A stretch of DNA of 64,000 bases from Leptospira limi (lineage in GTDB: Bacteria > Spirochaetota > Leptospiria > Leptospirales > Leptospiraceae). Where the stretch lies: assembly GCF_026151395.1 (NCBI RefSeq), contig NZ_JAMQPV010000001.1:1986501-2050500 (forward strand). Reading direction: 5' to 3'. The position numbers and the translations under genes were made by a program. Positions within the stretch are counted from its first letter, which is position 1. Each line of letters starts with the position of its first letter. The notes beneath the pieces are model-generated. The model saw only the letters and a list, made by a program, of their open reading frames with translations. It was not told where the DNA came from and ran no database searches. Of the stretch, positions 25,834 to 34,976 are shown one piece after another.

Positions 25834-27233
25834 TGATGAAACGAATCTTAATCTTACTGATTATTTGTCTCTCTCCATTGTTCGCACGAGAAATGGGAGA
25901 ATTTGTAAAAGATATCCAAATTAAACCATTACAATTTGATGTTCCTGGAATCACTTCTTCCACAAATCCTTCAGGAGTAGAAGTTTTTTCTTTAAAAAAT
26001 TCGGAGTTCCCGATCGTTTATGCGGATATTCTAATCTACCATGGAAAAAAACATTTAGGTTCACGCCCTGTCGAAATTGCGAGAATCTTGGAAGATACTT
26101 GGGAATTGTCTGGTTCCAAAACATTTCCAAAAGAAAAGTTTTTAGAAACCTTAGAATTTTACGGGGCGTCTTTTTCCGTTTCAGTGGATTACGAAAAAAC
26201 AATCGTTAGTCTTTCCTATTTAAAGAAAACCGAGTCGATTGTATTACCAGTGATCCAATCATTTTTCCAAAACCCGAATTTGGATGAAACTTTATTAAAG
26301 GTTACCAAAGGGAAGTTAACGGAAGAAATCAATCGAAGGAATGATAACCCTTCGGCATTAGGAAGTAGGAAAGCGAAAGAAGCATTGTTTCGCGGAACCA
26401 TTGCTGGCACTTCCATGAAAAAAGAAAATATAAATGCAGTGGGTTTGGACGAACTACTCAGTTTCCAATCGCAGATCCTTTCTGAACCAAAAAGAAGGTT
26501 ACTCATCACAGGTGATTTTGATCTAAAATCTTGGGATGGATTTTTTTCGAATCTACCAAAAACGATCCAACCGAAAGAAGAAATGATCACTCCTTCTATA
26601 TTAAGTGCGAATGTAACAAAAGAAGGTAAAGAAATTCGTTTGGTAACAAAAGATGTAAACCAAACGTTCATTTCCATGATGGGAGTTTTACCAGAACACA
26701 ACCATCCTGATTTTTATGCGATTCAAGTATTGAATTATATCATTGGTGGTGGTGGGTTTAACTCATATTATATGAGAGAAATTCGAAACAACCGAGGGCT
26801 CGCTTATTCCGCAGGGAGTAATACTGATTTTCAGGAAAATTATGGAACCATCCAATTTTATGCCATGACAAAGTCAGAATCAGCAAAAGATGTTTTATCC
26901 CTAATGCAAGAACTCATCCAACCAAAACTGATCAATTCACTCACAGAGGATGAATTGTTACGTGCAAAGAATGCAATCATCAATCAGTTTGTCTTTCAAT
27001 TCGAAGATGATAAACGAACTTTATCAAGTGAAGTGAGAAGGCGTGACCACAAAATGCCAGAAGGGTATTTGCAAAACTTTCGAAAAGAAATAGAAAAAGT
27101 AACTCTTGCTGATTTAAAACGAGTAGGTAAACTTTATTTCCAATCGGACAAAATGATCACAACCATAGTTGGTCCCAAATCACTGATGAGTTTTTGGAAA
27201 GGTTCTGTAACTCTCATCCAACCAGAAGATTGA
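25833..27233 (+). CDS. M16 family non-catalytic partner subunit
   Basis: A 466-residue exported homologue (signal peptide MMKRILILLIICLSPLFA) of the upstream protease. Where the zinc site should be, the sequence reads ARILEDTWELSGSKTF, so both His of HxxEH are replaced (Arg and Asp), and it cannot bind zinc by that site. The C-terminal half keeps IGGGGFNSYYMREIRNNRGLAYSAGS, the substrate-clamping region characteristic of the non-catalytic subunit in bacterial two-gene M16B proteases. Start codon overlaps the previous stop and the stop overlaps the next start. Confidence 0.9.
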   Translation: MMKRILILLIICLSPLFAREMGEFVKDIQIKPLQFDVPGITSSTNPSGVEVFSLKNSEFPIVYADILIYHGKKHLGSRPVEIARILEDTWELSGSKTFPKEKFLETLEFYGASFSVSVDYEKTIVSLSYLKKTESIVLPVIQSFFQNPNLDETLLKVTKGKLTEEINRRNDNPSALGSRKAKEALFRGTIAGTSMKKENINAVGLDELLSFQSQILSEPKRRLLITGDFDLKSWDGFFSNLPKTIQPKEEMITPSILSANVTKEGKEIRLVTKDVNQTFISMMGVLPEHNHPDFYAIQVLNYIIGGGGFNSYYMREIRNNRGLAYSAGSNTDFQENYGTIQFYAMTKSESAKDVLSLMQELIQPKLINSLTEDELLRAKNAIINQFVFQFEDDKRTLSSEVRRRDHKMPEGYLQNFRKEIEKVTLADLKRVGKLYFQSDKMITTIVGPKSLMSFWKGSVTLIQPED

Positions 27234-28072
27234 TGTTAACAGCAAGTTTTGAATACAAAGGAATTAAATTTGAAGGGATCTCCGAAGGTGGGATCCGCAC
27301 TTCTATCATTTGTCCATCTCTTGACTTTATGTTTGATTTTGGATTCATCAATCCTGATAAAATTCATATTGGTAGAATCCTTCTTACACATGCACATTTA
27401 GACCATTCATGCGGAATTCCATACTATGTTTCCCAAAGAAGCCTTCGCAAACTCCCAATCCCTAAAATATATGTACCCAAGGCACTCGAACCAAAACTCT
27501 CTCAAATTTTAAAACTCTATTCCGAAATAGAAGAATTTGATTATGAATGTGAACTTTATGGTCTGAGTTTTGGAGACAGAGTGGAATTAAAACCAGGATA
27601 TTTTTTTAAACCATTAGAAAGTTTTCATAGAGTTCCATCACAAGGTTATACAGTATACGAAACCAAACGAAAGTTAAAGAAAGAATTTCTATCCCTTAAC
27701 TCCGATGAAATTCGAAAATCGAAAGAAAACGGTACTGATCCAACAGAAGAAATTTCAATCCCTCTTGTATCCTTTTCAGGGGATTCCAAAATTGAATATG
27801 TTTTGGCCAACGAAGATGTCAGGAAAAGTAAAATCCTCTTTATGGAATGTACCTATTATTGTGAAAAACGAGATGTGAGTCGAGCTAGGGAGTGGGGCCA
27901 TACCCATTTTGATGAAATCGTAGAACATGCTTCTTCCTTTGAAAATGAAGCAATTGTCCTCATCCATCCCTCCAAACGTTACAGTTATCGTGAGTTAAAT
28001 GATCTTTTGCGAAAAAAAGTCCCGGCCATTTTAAAGGATCGAATCTCCTTATTTTTACCTCCTAAATCATGA
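27233..28072 (+). CDS. RNase Z-like metallo-beta-lactamase-fold protein
   Basis: About 279 residues. The zinc motif LLTHAHLDHSCGIPYY, the middle PLVSFSGDSKIEYV with its bridging Asp, and the late MECTYYCEKRDVSRAREWGHTHFDEIVEHA and VLIHPSKRYSYREL follow the order of tRNase Z proteins, including the AxDxxH-like helix and the 'SxRY' end. Length is shorter than the classical ~305 residues and the flexible exosite arm typical of tRNase Z is reduced, so a tRNA 3'-processing role is likely but not certain. The ATG sits in the TGATG junction with the M16 gene, and its end overlaps the next start (ATGA). Confidence 0.78.
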   Translation: MLTASFEYKGIKFEGISEGGIRTSIICPSLDFMFDFGFINPDKIHIGRILLTHAHLDHSCGIPYYVSQRSLRKLPIPKIYVPKALEPKLSQILKLYSEIEEFDYECELYGLSFGDRVELKPGYFFKPLESFHRVPSQGYTVYETKRKLKKEFLSLNSDEIRKSKENGTDPTEEISIPLVSFSGDSKIEYVLANEDVRKSKILFMECTYYCEKRDVSRAREWGHTHFDEIVEHASSFENEAIVLIHPSKRYSYRELNDLLRKKVPAILKDRISLFLPPKS

Positions 28073-28716
28073 AACCAAGACCTAGCATTTTCATCGAAGG
28101 TTTAGAACCTTTTATCGACACAGACCTTGTGTACAAACCTAGTCCAGTGTTTTCGGAAATGGAATCCTATGCCAAAGAAAAAAACATTCCCATTGTCACG
28201 GCGGCAACGGGTGGGGTTTTGTCTCATTTGGTTTCCTTTCTCAAACCAAAAACGATTTTAGAATTAGGGACTGGCCTTGGTTACTCCACACTTTGGATGG
28301 TATATGGATCAAAATCTTCAAAGATCATCACGGTGGACCGTCATGAAGAACAAGCCCAATTATTGGAAGTGTATGCTGAAAAGATGGGTATCAAAGACCA
28401 AATGGATGTTACTCGGGTGACAGGTTCTGTTTTGGAAACTTTGGAAGAGGAATCGTTTTGGATCGATACGGATTTTTATTTTGTGGACTGTGATAAAATC
28501 ACCTACCCAAAGATCTTCCAAACCCTTTGGCCGAAGGCAAAAAAGGGTGCCAGTTTTGTTTTTGATAATGTTCTCTGGCATGGGCGAGTTTTGCATCCTG
28601 ATCCCAAAAAACCATCCGATATGGCAGTGATGGAACTTTGGAATAAGGTGAAATCCCAAGTTTCGGAGTATACCTTGTTCCCCGTGGGAGACGGTTTACT
28701 CTTTTTTCGGAAGTAG
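28069..28716 (+). CDS. SAM-dependent O-methyltransferase (COMT/CCoAMT-like)
   Basis: A 215-residue class I methyltransferase of the caffeoyl-CoA/catechol O-methyltransferase type. SAM motif I reads ILELGTGLGYSTLWMV (about residues 64-79), the acidic residue after beta-2 is in ITVDRHEEQ, the metal/substrate Asp lies in FYFVDCDKITYPKIF, and the product-side VFDNVLWHGRVLHPD is the usual 'DN.LW.G.V' motif. All family motifs are present. Substrate is unknown. It overlaps the upstream gene by 4 bp. Confidence 0.88.
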   Translation: MKPRPSIFIEGLEPFIDTDLVYKPSPVFSEMESYAKEKNIPIVTAATGGVLSHLVSFLKPKTILELGTGLGYSTLWMVYGSKSSKIITVDRHEEQAQLLEVYAEKMGIKDQMDVTRVTGSVLETLEEESFWIDTDFYFVDCDKITYPKIFQTLWPKAKKGASFVFDNVLWHGRVLHPDPKKPSDMAVMELWNKVKSQVSEYTLFPVGDGLLFFRK

Positions 28717-28782
28717 AAAAAATAGTAGTCAAACCTAGAACTTTTTGTGTATTCTGCTCCTTGGTTTAAGGAGAAACGTTTC

Positions 28783-29529
28783 GTGTTAAAAAAAAGTTTT
28801 TTGATTCTGTTTATGGTTTGTTTGAGTCTTTCGGTAACGGCACAGGAATCAGGTGCACCTGAAAAAGGAAAGGAATCCTTTGAAGAATTAGACAAATTGG
28901 ACCAAGGAACCAATTTAGAACGAAAACAATATAAAAATATTTCGGAAAACAATAAAGACAGAGTCATCAATTCGATTAAACTCTTAACGATTGTTACGGC
29001 AAACTTTGGAGACGAAGTTCCGGATTCCAAAACAGCATTCGATAAAATCAAAAAAGACTACCAAATTGTATTACGTTATTACTACCGAAGAGCATATATT
29101 GCATCTGGTAAAGCAATGGTGATTCTTGAAAAAGACATCAATACTCTGCTTGGTAAATTTGCGAAAAGTTACGATACCAAAACTCAAAACTTACTTGCTG
29201 AGTGTGCGGATACCATCACAGGACAAGAACAAGCGCAGTTGGTTGATACTTCGACAGAAGGTGTAAAACCAGTTGTGCCTTACCGTGAAATTGCGGAAGC
29301 ACAACAAAAACTAAGAATTGCATATGGACAACTTGGGTTAGCGACAGATATGACTAGGGATGACCGTTACTACGACGCTATCGTACATTACCGAATTGCA
29401 AAAGACTATGGGATCAAAATCTTAACTGATTTTAAGGAACAAGAAGCTGATAAAAAAGTGATTACTGATAAATATGCAAAAGATCTGGTTGATAACAAAA
29501 ATCAAATTGTAAGCCAAAACACAAAATAA
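28783..29529 (+). CDS. Exported helical hypothetical protein (248 aa)
   Basis: Signal peptide MLKKSFLILFMVCLSLSVTAQ (GTG start at 28783, preceded by AAGGAG). The mature protein is charged and helical: NLERKQYKNISENNKDRVIN, ALRYYYRRAYIASGKAMVIL-like, then YREIAEAQQKLRIAYGQLGL and YYDAIVHYRIAKDYGIKIL. The spacing of Ala, Tyr and Leu resembles a TPR-like helical hairpin array. It is followed by a hairpin and the amidase gene. No family recognised; a periplasmic location is well supported. Confidence 0.72.
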   Translation: MLKKSFLILFMVCLSLSVTAQESGAPEKGKESFEELDKLDQGTNLERKQYKNISENNKDRVINSIKLLTIVTANFGDEVPDSKTAFDKIKKDYQIVLRYYYRRAYIASGKAMVILEKDINTLLGKFAKSYDTKTQNLLAECADTITGQEQAQLVDTSTEGVKPVVPYREIAEAQQKLRIAYGQLGLATDMTRDDRYYDAIVHYRIAKDYGIKILTDFKEQEADKKVITDKYAKDLVDNKNQIVSQNTK

Positions 29530-29547
29530 TAACTTCAAACTTTTCTT

Positions 29548-29573
29548 TTCTCCGCTCGCTATAGGGCGGAGAA
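29548..29573 (+). promoter_or_regulatory. Hairpin before the amidase start
   Basis: Perfect 8-bp arms TTCTCCGC (29548-29555) and GCGGAGAA (29566-29573) with a 10-nt loop. The 3' arm contains GGCGGAG, the only Shine-Dalgarno-like sequence ahead of the amidase GTG at 29584, and no T-run follows, so it is not a normal terminator. It could limit ribosome access or just end the upstream message. Confidence 0.5.
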
Positions 29574-29583
29574 TGGCACAAGC

Positions 29584-30930
29584 GTGTCTCAATCTTATCT
29601 AAACTACCTTTTGTATTTACTCCGATCAATCCCGGTTTGTTTTTTTATTTTTACGTTTTCCTTATTTTCGGAACCAAGTTTTCGGATCGTGATTGATCCT
29701 GGCCATGGGGGTGTTGCCAAAGATCCAAAGGCACAACATGGAGATAAATATGACAGTGTCACTCAAACATTTTTAGAAACTTACAAACAAGGCACAGAAC
29801 ATGGAAGTATTACGGAAAGAAAGGTTGTACTTGATTTAGCAAAAGAAGTCCATAAGGTTTTAAAATTAACTGAGACTGAGTCTGGGTGGAAAGAATTCGA
29901 AAGTTACCTAAAACTATTTTCCAAAAAAAATGAATTCACACGAGTGAAACTCATTAGCCACCTAACAAGAGAATCTTCATTTGATGATGATGCTTCATCC
30001 GACGATCCAAATGCACCTTACCGGCTTTATGATTTTCCTGATCCCAAATCGGGAATCAGAAAAAAAGGAAGGTTGTCTAAAATCAATGAACTAAAACCAC
30101 ATTTGGTTTTATCCCTCCACTTAAACCCAGCAAGTAAAGGCCAAAAGGGAGGAATGGCAGCAGTCCTCACTCCTGGATACAAAACCTTTTCAAATTTAAA
30201 AAAAATATCGGAGAAACGAAAGTCCCCCAATGGATTCTTAAAAGGTCCTTGGTCTGATTGGCTCATATTCCAATCGGGTTGGAGTAAATTAGAAAATGCC
30301 ACAGCCGATACTTGGATTTACCTCCACGGGTATTGGTCCAAAAAAAATGGAAAAGAAACAGACCTTTCCAAGTTTGAGGGTTACCGCCAAAACATGATTA
30401 GTTGGAAGTATGCGGATGATCCTAATTGGGAAAAAAATATTGGGAAAAAAGGTCCTTATGCCAAAACACACGAAGAGTTTTTAGAGTCGGGTCGATTTTG
30501 GGAAAGGGAAATGGGGAAAAAGGAAGAGTGGAGAAGGGAAGGCGGAAAAGAAGGATTTGGAGGTGACAACCATTATGTGACAAGAGAACTCATGCGGTTT
30601 GTCCAATACGGGCTTCCCATCCAATTAAAAGAAAAAGATTCAGCCTACCCAGAACTTGGTCCCATCCAAAAACCATATATTTCTACCTATAGTTTGCCAA
30701 CTTATACCAATGCCCTTTGTGCTTTTATTGAAATAGGATATGTGAACCGTAGCCGTGATATCAAATACTTAACACAAAACAAAAAGGAAACTGCCATCTC
30801 GCTTGCAGTCGGCATTTATTCTTTGTTTGTTGGTCTTGATGTGAAAAAAAATCCAAACCTACCTTATAACCCCAAAGGAAAAAAAGTAAATTGGGAAAGG
30901 TATGAAACATACTTTGAAGATGTATTGTAA
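29584..30930 (+). CDS. N-acetylmuramoyl-L-alanine amidase (Amidase_3 type)
   Basis: A 448-residue exported zinc amidase that cuts the peptide from MurNAc during cell-wall remodelling. After a hydrophobic signal (LLRSIPVCFFIFTFSLFSE), FRIVIDPGHGGVAKD holds the first zinc His, LVLSLHLNPASKGQKGG the second, and the catalytic Glu is in ALCAFIEIGYVNRSRD. Long insertions (about 45-110 and 170-290) separate these motifs, making it much larger than a bare Amidase_3 domain (~180 residues). GTG start is used; the likely SD lies in a hairpin. It ends 6 bp before the next ORF. Confidence 0.88.
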   Translation: MSQSYLNYLLYLLRSIPVCFFIFTFSLFSEPSFRIVIDPGHGGVAKDPKAQHGDKYDSVTQTFLETYKQGTEHGSITERKVVLDLAKEVHKVLKLTETESGWKEFESYLKLFSKKNEFTRVKLISHLTRESSFDDDASSDDPNAPYRLYDFPDPKSGIRKKGRLSKINELKPHLVLSLHLNPASKGQKGGMAAVLTPGYKTFSNLKKISEKRKSPNGFLKGPWSDWLIFQSGWSKLENATADTWIYLHGYWSKKNGKETDLSKFEGYRQNMISWKYADDPNWEKNIGKKGPYAKTHEEFLESGRFWEREMGKKEEWRREGGKEGFGGDNHYVTRELMRFVQYGLPIQLKEKDSAYPELGPIQKPYISTYSLPTYTNALCAFIEIGYVNRSRDIKYLTQNKKETAISLAVGIYSLFVGLDVKKNPNLPYNPKGKKVNWERYETYFEDVL

Positions 30931-30936
30931 CTGTAA

Positions 30937-31713
30937 ATGAAGCCAAAAAAAGAAACTTCTAAAGTATTACACCATACTTTATTCCCTGAGTTTATCCAAC
31001 TCTACCAAAATTCTTTGGTGTCTCGTTATTCGAAAGAGAACTTAAAAAATTATCCAGAATTCCATTCTATTTCAGAAAAAACAATTCACGAACTCCTAAC
31101 GTTTTTTTTAGAATACCTGTATCCTTCTTATGAAAAAAGAAAAAGGTTAGATGCCGCCTTTGACGCGTTATCTGGATTTGTAAACCATCCATCTAAAATA
31201 TGGGGGATACTCGGAAACTTAGCTATGTCGATCTTTCGGTTTGGAAAACATTTTCCCATGGCATTAAAAGCTGGGATGTCTGCTCTGCATTCCTATGTGA
31301 CAGCACATAGTTTTGAGGAAGAATTGGTGTTGGCACTTGATGCACAAGAGAATCCAAAAACATTTTTAGAATCCAACTTTGCCATGGAGAAACTCATTTC
31401 CTTTGTGGAAAAAGAGAAAGCAGATGCATTTCGAAAAGATGTTTGTGCTCTATTTTCGATTTTTTCTGATAAAGAACTCGTGCGAAAAATCGTTTTGATT
31501 ATGGAAGATATCTTAGTGAAGATGGAATCGAAACATTCCCTTTATACGGAGAATGATAAAAATGGAATTTCACTTGGAGTTTCGATATTAAAGGAAGGTC
31601 AGAAAATTTTTGATTTATTAGAGAAACAAGAGATGGTTCTCGTTTTACAAGCGATTGATAAAATCGAAGACGAATTTTATCAAAAAGCTTGTGCGAGATT
31701 TCGAACTAAATAA
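30937..31713 (+). CDS. Helical hypothetical protein (258 aa)
   Basis: I do not recognise it. It is soluble and mostly helical (ISEKTIHELLTFFLEYLYPS, FAMEKLISFVEKEKADAFRK, ELVRKIVLIMEDILVKMES), with no signal peptide. A slightly hydrophobic central stretch (IWGILGNLAMSIFRFGKHFPMALKAGMSALHSYV) could lie at a membrane. It follows the amidase gene by 6 bp and converges on tRNA-Leu, so it is probably the last gene of the 28.8-31.7 kb unit. Confidence 0.72.
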   Translation: MKPKKETSKVLHHTLFPEFIQLYQNSLVSRYSKENLKNYPEFHSISEKTIHELLTFFLEYLYPSYEKRKRLDAAFDALSGFVNHPSKIWGILGNLAMSIFRFGKHFPMALKAGMSALHSYVTAHSFEEELVLALDAQENPKTFLESNFAMEKLISFVEKEKADAFRKDVCALFSIFSDKELVRKIVLIMEDILVKMESKHSLYTENDKNGISLGVSILKEGQKIFDLLEKQEMVLVLQAIDKIEDEFYQKACARFRTK

Positions 31714-31717
31714 CTTT

Positions 31718-31804
31718 TGGTACCGATGGCCGGAATCGAACCGGCATGATGTTACCATCGGTGGATTTTGAATCCACTGCGTCTACCAATTCCACCACAT
31801 CGGC
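31718..31804 (-). tRNA. tRNA-Leu (CAA)
   Basis: On the minus strand an 87-nt sequence folds as a class II (long variable arm) tRNA: acceptor GCCGATG pairing with CATCGGT (G:U at the first pair), anticodon stem GTGGA/TCCAC with loop TTCAAAA (anticodon CAA), a variable arm around CGATGGTAACATCA, and a T arm GCCGG-TTCGATT-CCGGC. The discriminator A is followed by an encoded CCA. It lies 4 nt downstream of the thioesterase-like gene on the same strand and may share its transcript. Confidence 0.94.
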
Positions 31805-31808
31805 ATAA

Positions 31809-32213
31809 TCAGTCTTCAGCTTCGATATATTTACCTTTTCCGCGGGCCACTATTTTGCCGATCTCATTTTCAATTTCAGCACGGTTTTCGATGATTTTTT
31901 TGTTCTTTTTCACAAACCATCCACGTAAGTGAAGAGGTTCATTCACCTTTGCAGGTTGTAGGAAACGAATGGTAAGTTCCCCTGTTGTGGTTTCGAAATT
32001 CATCGCTTCATTGATCTTGACCATGATCTCGTCAAGAATGGTTGAGATAATCCCTGGATGGATTTGATCTGGTAAACCCTGGTATTTTTCGGGGCAGGTG
32101 TAATCACCGAAGGCAGTTTTTGTGTCTTCATCAAATGTGATTTTTAACTGCAACCCGTCTGCATTGTCCGGAGAGGAGGCAAAGCTGAGATTTTTTTTCG
32201 CAACGGATTTCAT
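31809..32213 (-). CDS. Hotdog-fold thioesterase (PaaI-like)
   Basis: A 134-residue single hotdog domain. The hydrophobic long helix of the fold is visible in [20 protein letters not shown], with GLPDQIHPG matching the family 'xxG-x-x-HGG' approach to the active site (Asp in the helix start), and [23 protein letters not shown] matching 'L.i.yl.p'. It should hydrolyse acyl-CoA or related thioesters; the substrate is unknown. The ATG at 32213 lies ~160 bp from the divergent 840-residue gene. Its stop is 4 bp from tRNA-Leu. Confidence 0.83.
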   Translation of the reverse strand: MKSVAKKNLSFASSPDNADGLQLKITFDEDTKTAFGDYTCPEKYQGLPDQIHPGIISTILDEIMVKINEAMNFETTTGELTIRFLQPAKVNEPLHLRGWFVKKNKKIIENRAEIENEIGKIVARGKGKYIEAED

Positions 32214-32375
32214 GCCACCATGGAACGCAAGAAATTCTCTTGTGTCAAGCAGAAAAAGAACTTGCGGTCAGTTTGGCTTAAAAAGCCTCGTAAAATACTT
32301 GGAAATGCAATATTCTTTGTAAATTTCTTAAGTTACGGCTCTCTAAACCTCGAAAATAAAGAGTAGAACCCTTAT

Positions 32376-34898
32376 ATGTTAACAACCCTTATGATGTTAC
32401 TCGGTCTCTCTGGTGCTGGCGCCGATCTCGATGAGATCTCTCGTCGTGAAGGGAGAGGTGAGTCCGGTGCGTCACTGAGTCCCAGGCAAAAACGTAGACT
32501 CAAACAGAAGCAAGGTGATGAAACTGATGAGCCACAAGCTCCTAAAAAAGGTGGCGGGCGGTCTTCCCGAGAGAAAGGGAACAAACAAAATAGGGGTGAG
32601 GAACTTGGTTTCCAGACAGATACCAAAAGTCCAAATGCAAAACCAAAATCATTATCCGAAAAACTATCAGACCTACCTAACTTTGAAGATGATAACGACG
32701 AACCAAGTTTAGGTGGTGATGAAAATCAAAAATCACAAAAACGGAAACGAGAAAAACAAAAGCCACCGAAATCACTAAGTGATCTTCCGTTAGGTGACTT
32801 TGGCGAAGAAAATCCCGATGTTGATGATTCACCTTCTAGGCCCAGACGAGAAAGTCCCGAGATTAGTTTCTCAGCAGATGACATCATCTCTAAAAATTCG
32901 AAGTATAGTTTCCATCGTAGGCCACTACTCAATGCAGAAGCACTTGTCGAAGCGGAACAAGTTGAGGAAGCAATTGAGATCTTTGAAAGGACTGGCAATC
33001 GTATCCCCGATGCTGACATCAAAGAAAAAATCAAAAAAAACATTCAGGATTTAGAAGAATTTTTAGAAGACAATCCAGCGAAAGGATCTGGAGAAACTGG
33101 GAAAGATGGCAAACCCCAAGACAAGGATTCTGCGAAAAAACCCAAACCAAAACCACAAGGGAATTTAGAGAAATCAGACAAAGATTTAAGTGATTTGGTG
33201 CATGCCTTAAAAGAAGTATCCGAATTATTTGCCGAATCAATTGCTCGTGCCATTCAATTTGCACAAAATGCACCACCACCTAACTTCCCTAATTTGCAAA
33301 GAGAACCAAATGTTTCTCAACCTCCACAATCTCCACAAAATTTGGGAGAATTTCCTCCACCTCCACTCCCAAAAGGAAAAAGTGATCCGCAACCTCCAAG
33401 TGGTCCACAAATCAACCAAACGGTTGAAGGTGGAAACCAATTGGTTCATCCCATTGTGTATCAATTTTTGCAATCAAGTCCACAATCTCCTGGAGTCATT
33501 GATCCAAAACTTGTTCAAAACCAAGACCAATTATTACAATCACTAAACCAAGGTTTGACTGCTGGAGGATTAACATCTTCTCCATCTGGTATTTCTATGG
33601 CACCAGCAGGTTCTGGAATTGTAGGTCCATTTTTTGTTCCACCGGAAAACAAACAAAAACCGGAAGAGGAAAGAAAACCTTTCGACTTGCAGGAGTTAGC
33701 GGAGCAAATTTCTAAAAAAGATGTATCAGAACTTGATTTACCAGAAGATACATTTTTTTCAAATGATTGGAAACAGTTTAAAGATTTACCTCTTGTCGAT
33801 AGAAGGTCTGGTGATGAACGAAGGAAAAATGCAGACCGAAGAACCAATATCGTTGGCAGAAAAGATAGAAGGTCTGGTGAAGATCGGCGTAAACGTGATC
33901 GCTTTAAAGAAAGAGAAGAATTCTTAAAAAACCAAGCACTTCAAAAACTTGAAAAAAAAGCAAAAGAATTTGAAGCAAAAGGGGAAGAAGCATCCCTCAA
34001 TGATTTATTAAAACCATACTTTCCCGAACAACCAAATTTAAAATTACCTGAGTCATGGGACTTAGAACCCATTGGATTGCCAGATCCAAATGACCTTCGA
34101 AGGGATGAAAAAGAACCTCTCTTCCATCCAGATGAGAAGAAACAAACTGATGAGGAACCAAATTGGTTCCAAGATACAACAGATTCTTTACGTAAGGAAC
34201 TGGAACTCCCTGATCCTGTTGATCCACAAACTGACGAATTAATTTCTTCAAAAGTAGAACTACCAGAGGCAGTTGATCCTAACAAACATAAGTCGGAAAC
34301 GATCATTGAAACGGATATGCCCATCCAAGTGGAACTCACAAATAGACCACTCGTCGCAGATGATATTAAAATCGGATTACCTGATGCCGATGAAGTTTTT
34401 AGGGATCGTAAACGAAAAGAAGAAGCTGGTGAAACAGAAGGTCCTTCCTTTGATGATGTAGATGGTCCTGATATTGAAATTGTCGATGGCGATTTGGGAG
34501 AGATTGCGGAAGAAGAATCTCCAATGCCTCTTGAAGAGATGGCTGAAAAAGCCACCGAGGATGAACCTGAAAAAATCATCCATGGGGTTTTAGAATTAAA
34601 ACCACCAGAAGCAGATGATGCACCGTTTTTAACTCTGACTTATGATTTTGGAAAAATCCCACATGCATTCCGATTATCAAAGAATTATTCTATTATGGAA
34701 TATTCGTATTATAAATACAAACCGATGCTCATGAAAGCCCAAGAGTTTGCCCGTCGGAAGATGTTAAAAAATGCTCTCAATTATTACCGTGTGATCAAAT
34801 CCCAAAACATACCACCTGAACTTCGTAAGATGATCAACCGAAACATTCGAGACATCACAGAGTTTATGGAAAAATTCCTAATGGCAAAAGGAAACTGA
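32376..34898 (+). CDS. Large low-complexity protein with similar modules at both ends (840 aa)
   Basis: I do not recognise a family. A short N-terminus (MLTTLMMLLGLSGAGADL) precedes ~130 residues of Lys/Asp/Pro-rich disordered sequence. A helical module follows (about 175-230: AEALVEAEQVEEAIEIFE, KEKIKKNIQDLEEFLED). A very long Pro/Gln/Asp/Glu-rich stretch holds a doubled arginine motif (DRRSGDERRKNADRR and KDRRSGEDRRKRDRF, about 468-510) and repeated LPDPVDP/LPEAVDP phrases. The C-terminus (about 740-838) ends in a module similar to the first (AQEFARRKMLKNALNYYRVI, MINRNIRDITEFMEKFL). The modules are TPR-like. The protein is probably cytoplasmic. The promoter should lie in the 162-bp gap upstream. 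Confidence 0.82.
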   Translation: MLTTLMMLLGLSGAGADLDEISRREGRGESGASLSPRQKRRLKQKQGDETDEPQAPKKGGGRSSREKGNKQNRGEELGFQTDTKSPNAKPKSLSEKLSDLPNFEDDNDEPSLGGDENQKSQKRKREKQKPPKSLSDLPLGDFGEENPDVDDSPSRPRRESPEISFSADDIISKNSKYSFHRRPLLNAEALVEAEQVEEAIEIFERTGNRIPDADIKEKIKKNIQDLEEFLEDNPAKGSGETGKDGKPQDKDSAKKPKPKPQGNLEKSDKDLSDLVHALKEVSELFAESIARAIQFAQNAPPPNFPNLQREPNVSQPPQSPQNLGEFPPPPLPKGKSDPQPPSGPQINQTVEGGNQLVHPIVYQFLQSSPQSPGVIDPKLVQNQDQLLQSLNQGLTAGGLTSSPSGISMAPAGSGIVGPFFVPPENKQKPEEERKPFDLQELAEQISKKDVSELDLPEDTFFSNDWKQFKDLPLVDRRSGDERRKNADRRTNIVGRKDRRSGEDRRKRDRFKEREEFLKNQALQKLEKKAKEFEAKGEEASLNDLLKPYFPEQPNLKLPESWDLEPIGLPDPNDLRRDEKEPLFHPDEKKQTDEEPNWFQDTTDSLRKELELPDPVDPQTDELISSKVELPEAVDPNKHKSETIIETDMPIQVELTNRPLVADDIKIGLPDADEVFRDRKRKEEAGETEGPSFDDVDGPDIEIVDGDLGEIAEEESPMPLEEMAEKATEDEPEKIIHGVLELKPPEADDAPFLTLTYDFGKIPHAFRLSKNYSIMEYSYYKYKPMLMKAQEFARRKMLKNALNYYRVIKSQNIPPELRKMINRNIRDITEFMEKFLMAKGN

Positions 34899-34920
34899 TC
34901 TCATTTTCAAATGTATTTGT

Positions 34921-34950
34921 TTGACAACTTAGCTTTGTTTTTTTTAGTCT
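34921..34950 (+). promoter_or_regulatory. Probable promoter of the ABC-F gene
   Basis: A perfect TTGACA at 34921-34926 with a T-rich spacer leads to TAGTCT/TTAGTC near 34944-34950 (16-18 bp spacing). The -10 match is moderate. It lies ~25 bp before the short leader ORF and ~170 bp before the ABC-F start, which leaves a long 5' leader. Confidence 0.5.
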
Positions 34951-34976
34951 AACAAACGCAGGCAAGGTACACTCCG

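Noticed and set aside
33941..34579. 212-codon minus-strand frame rich in Ser, opposite the 840-aa gene
   Set aside because: It is the mirror of acidic low-complexity codons in the plus-strand gene; no SD, no family motif, and the plus-strand frame continues uninterrupted.
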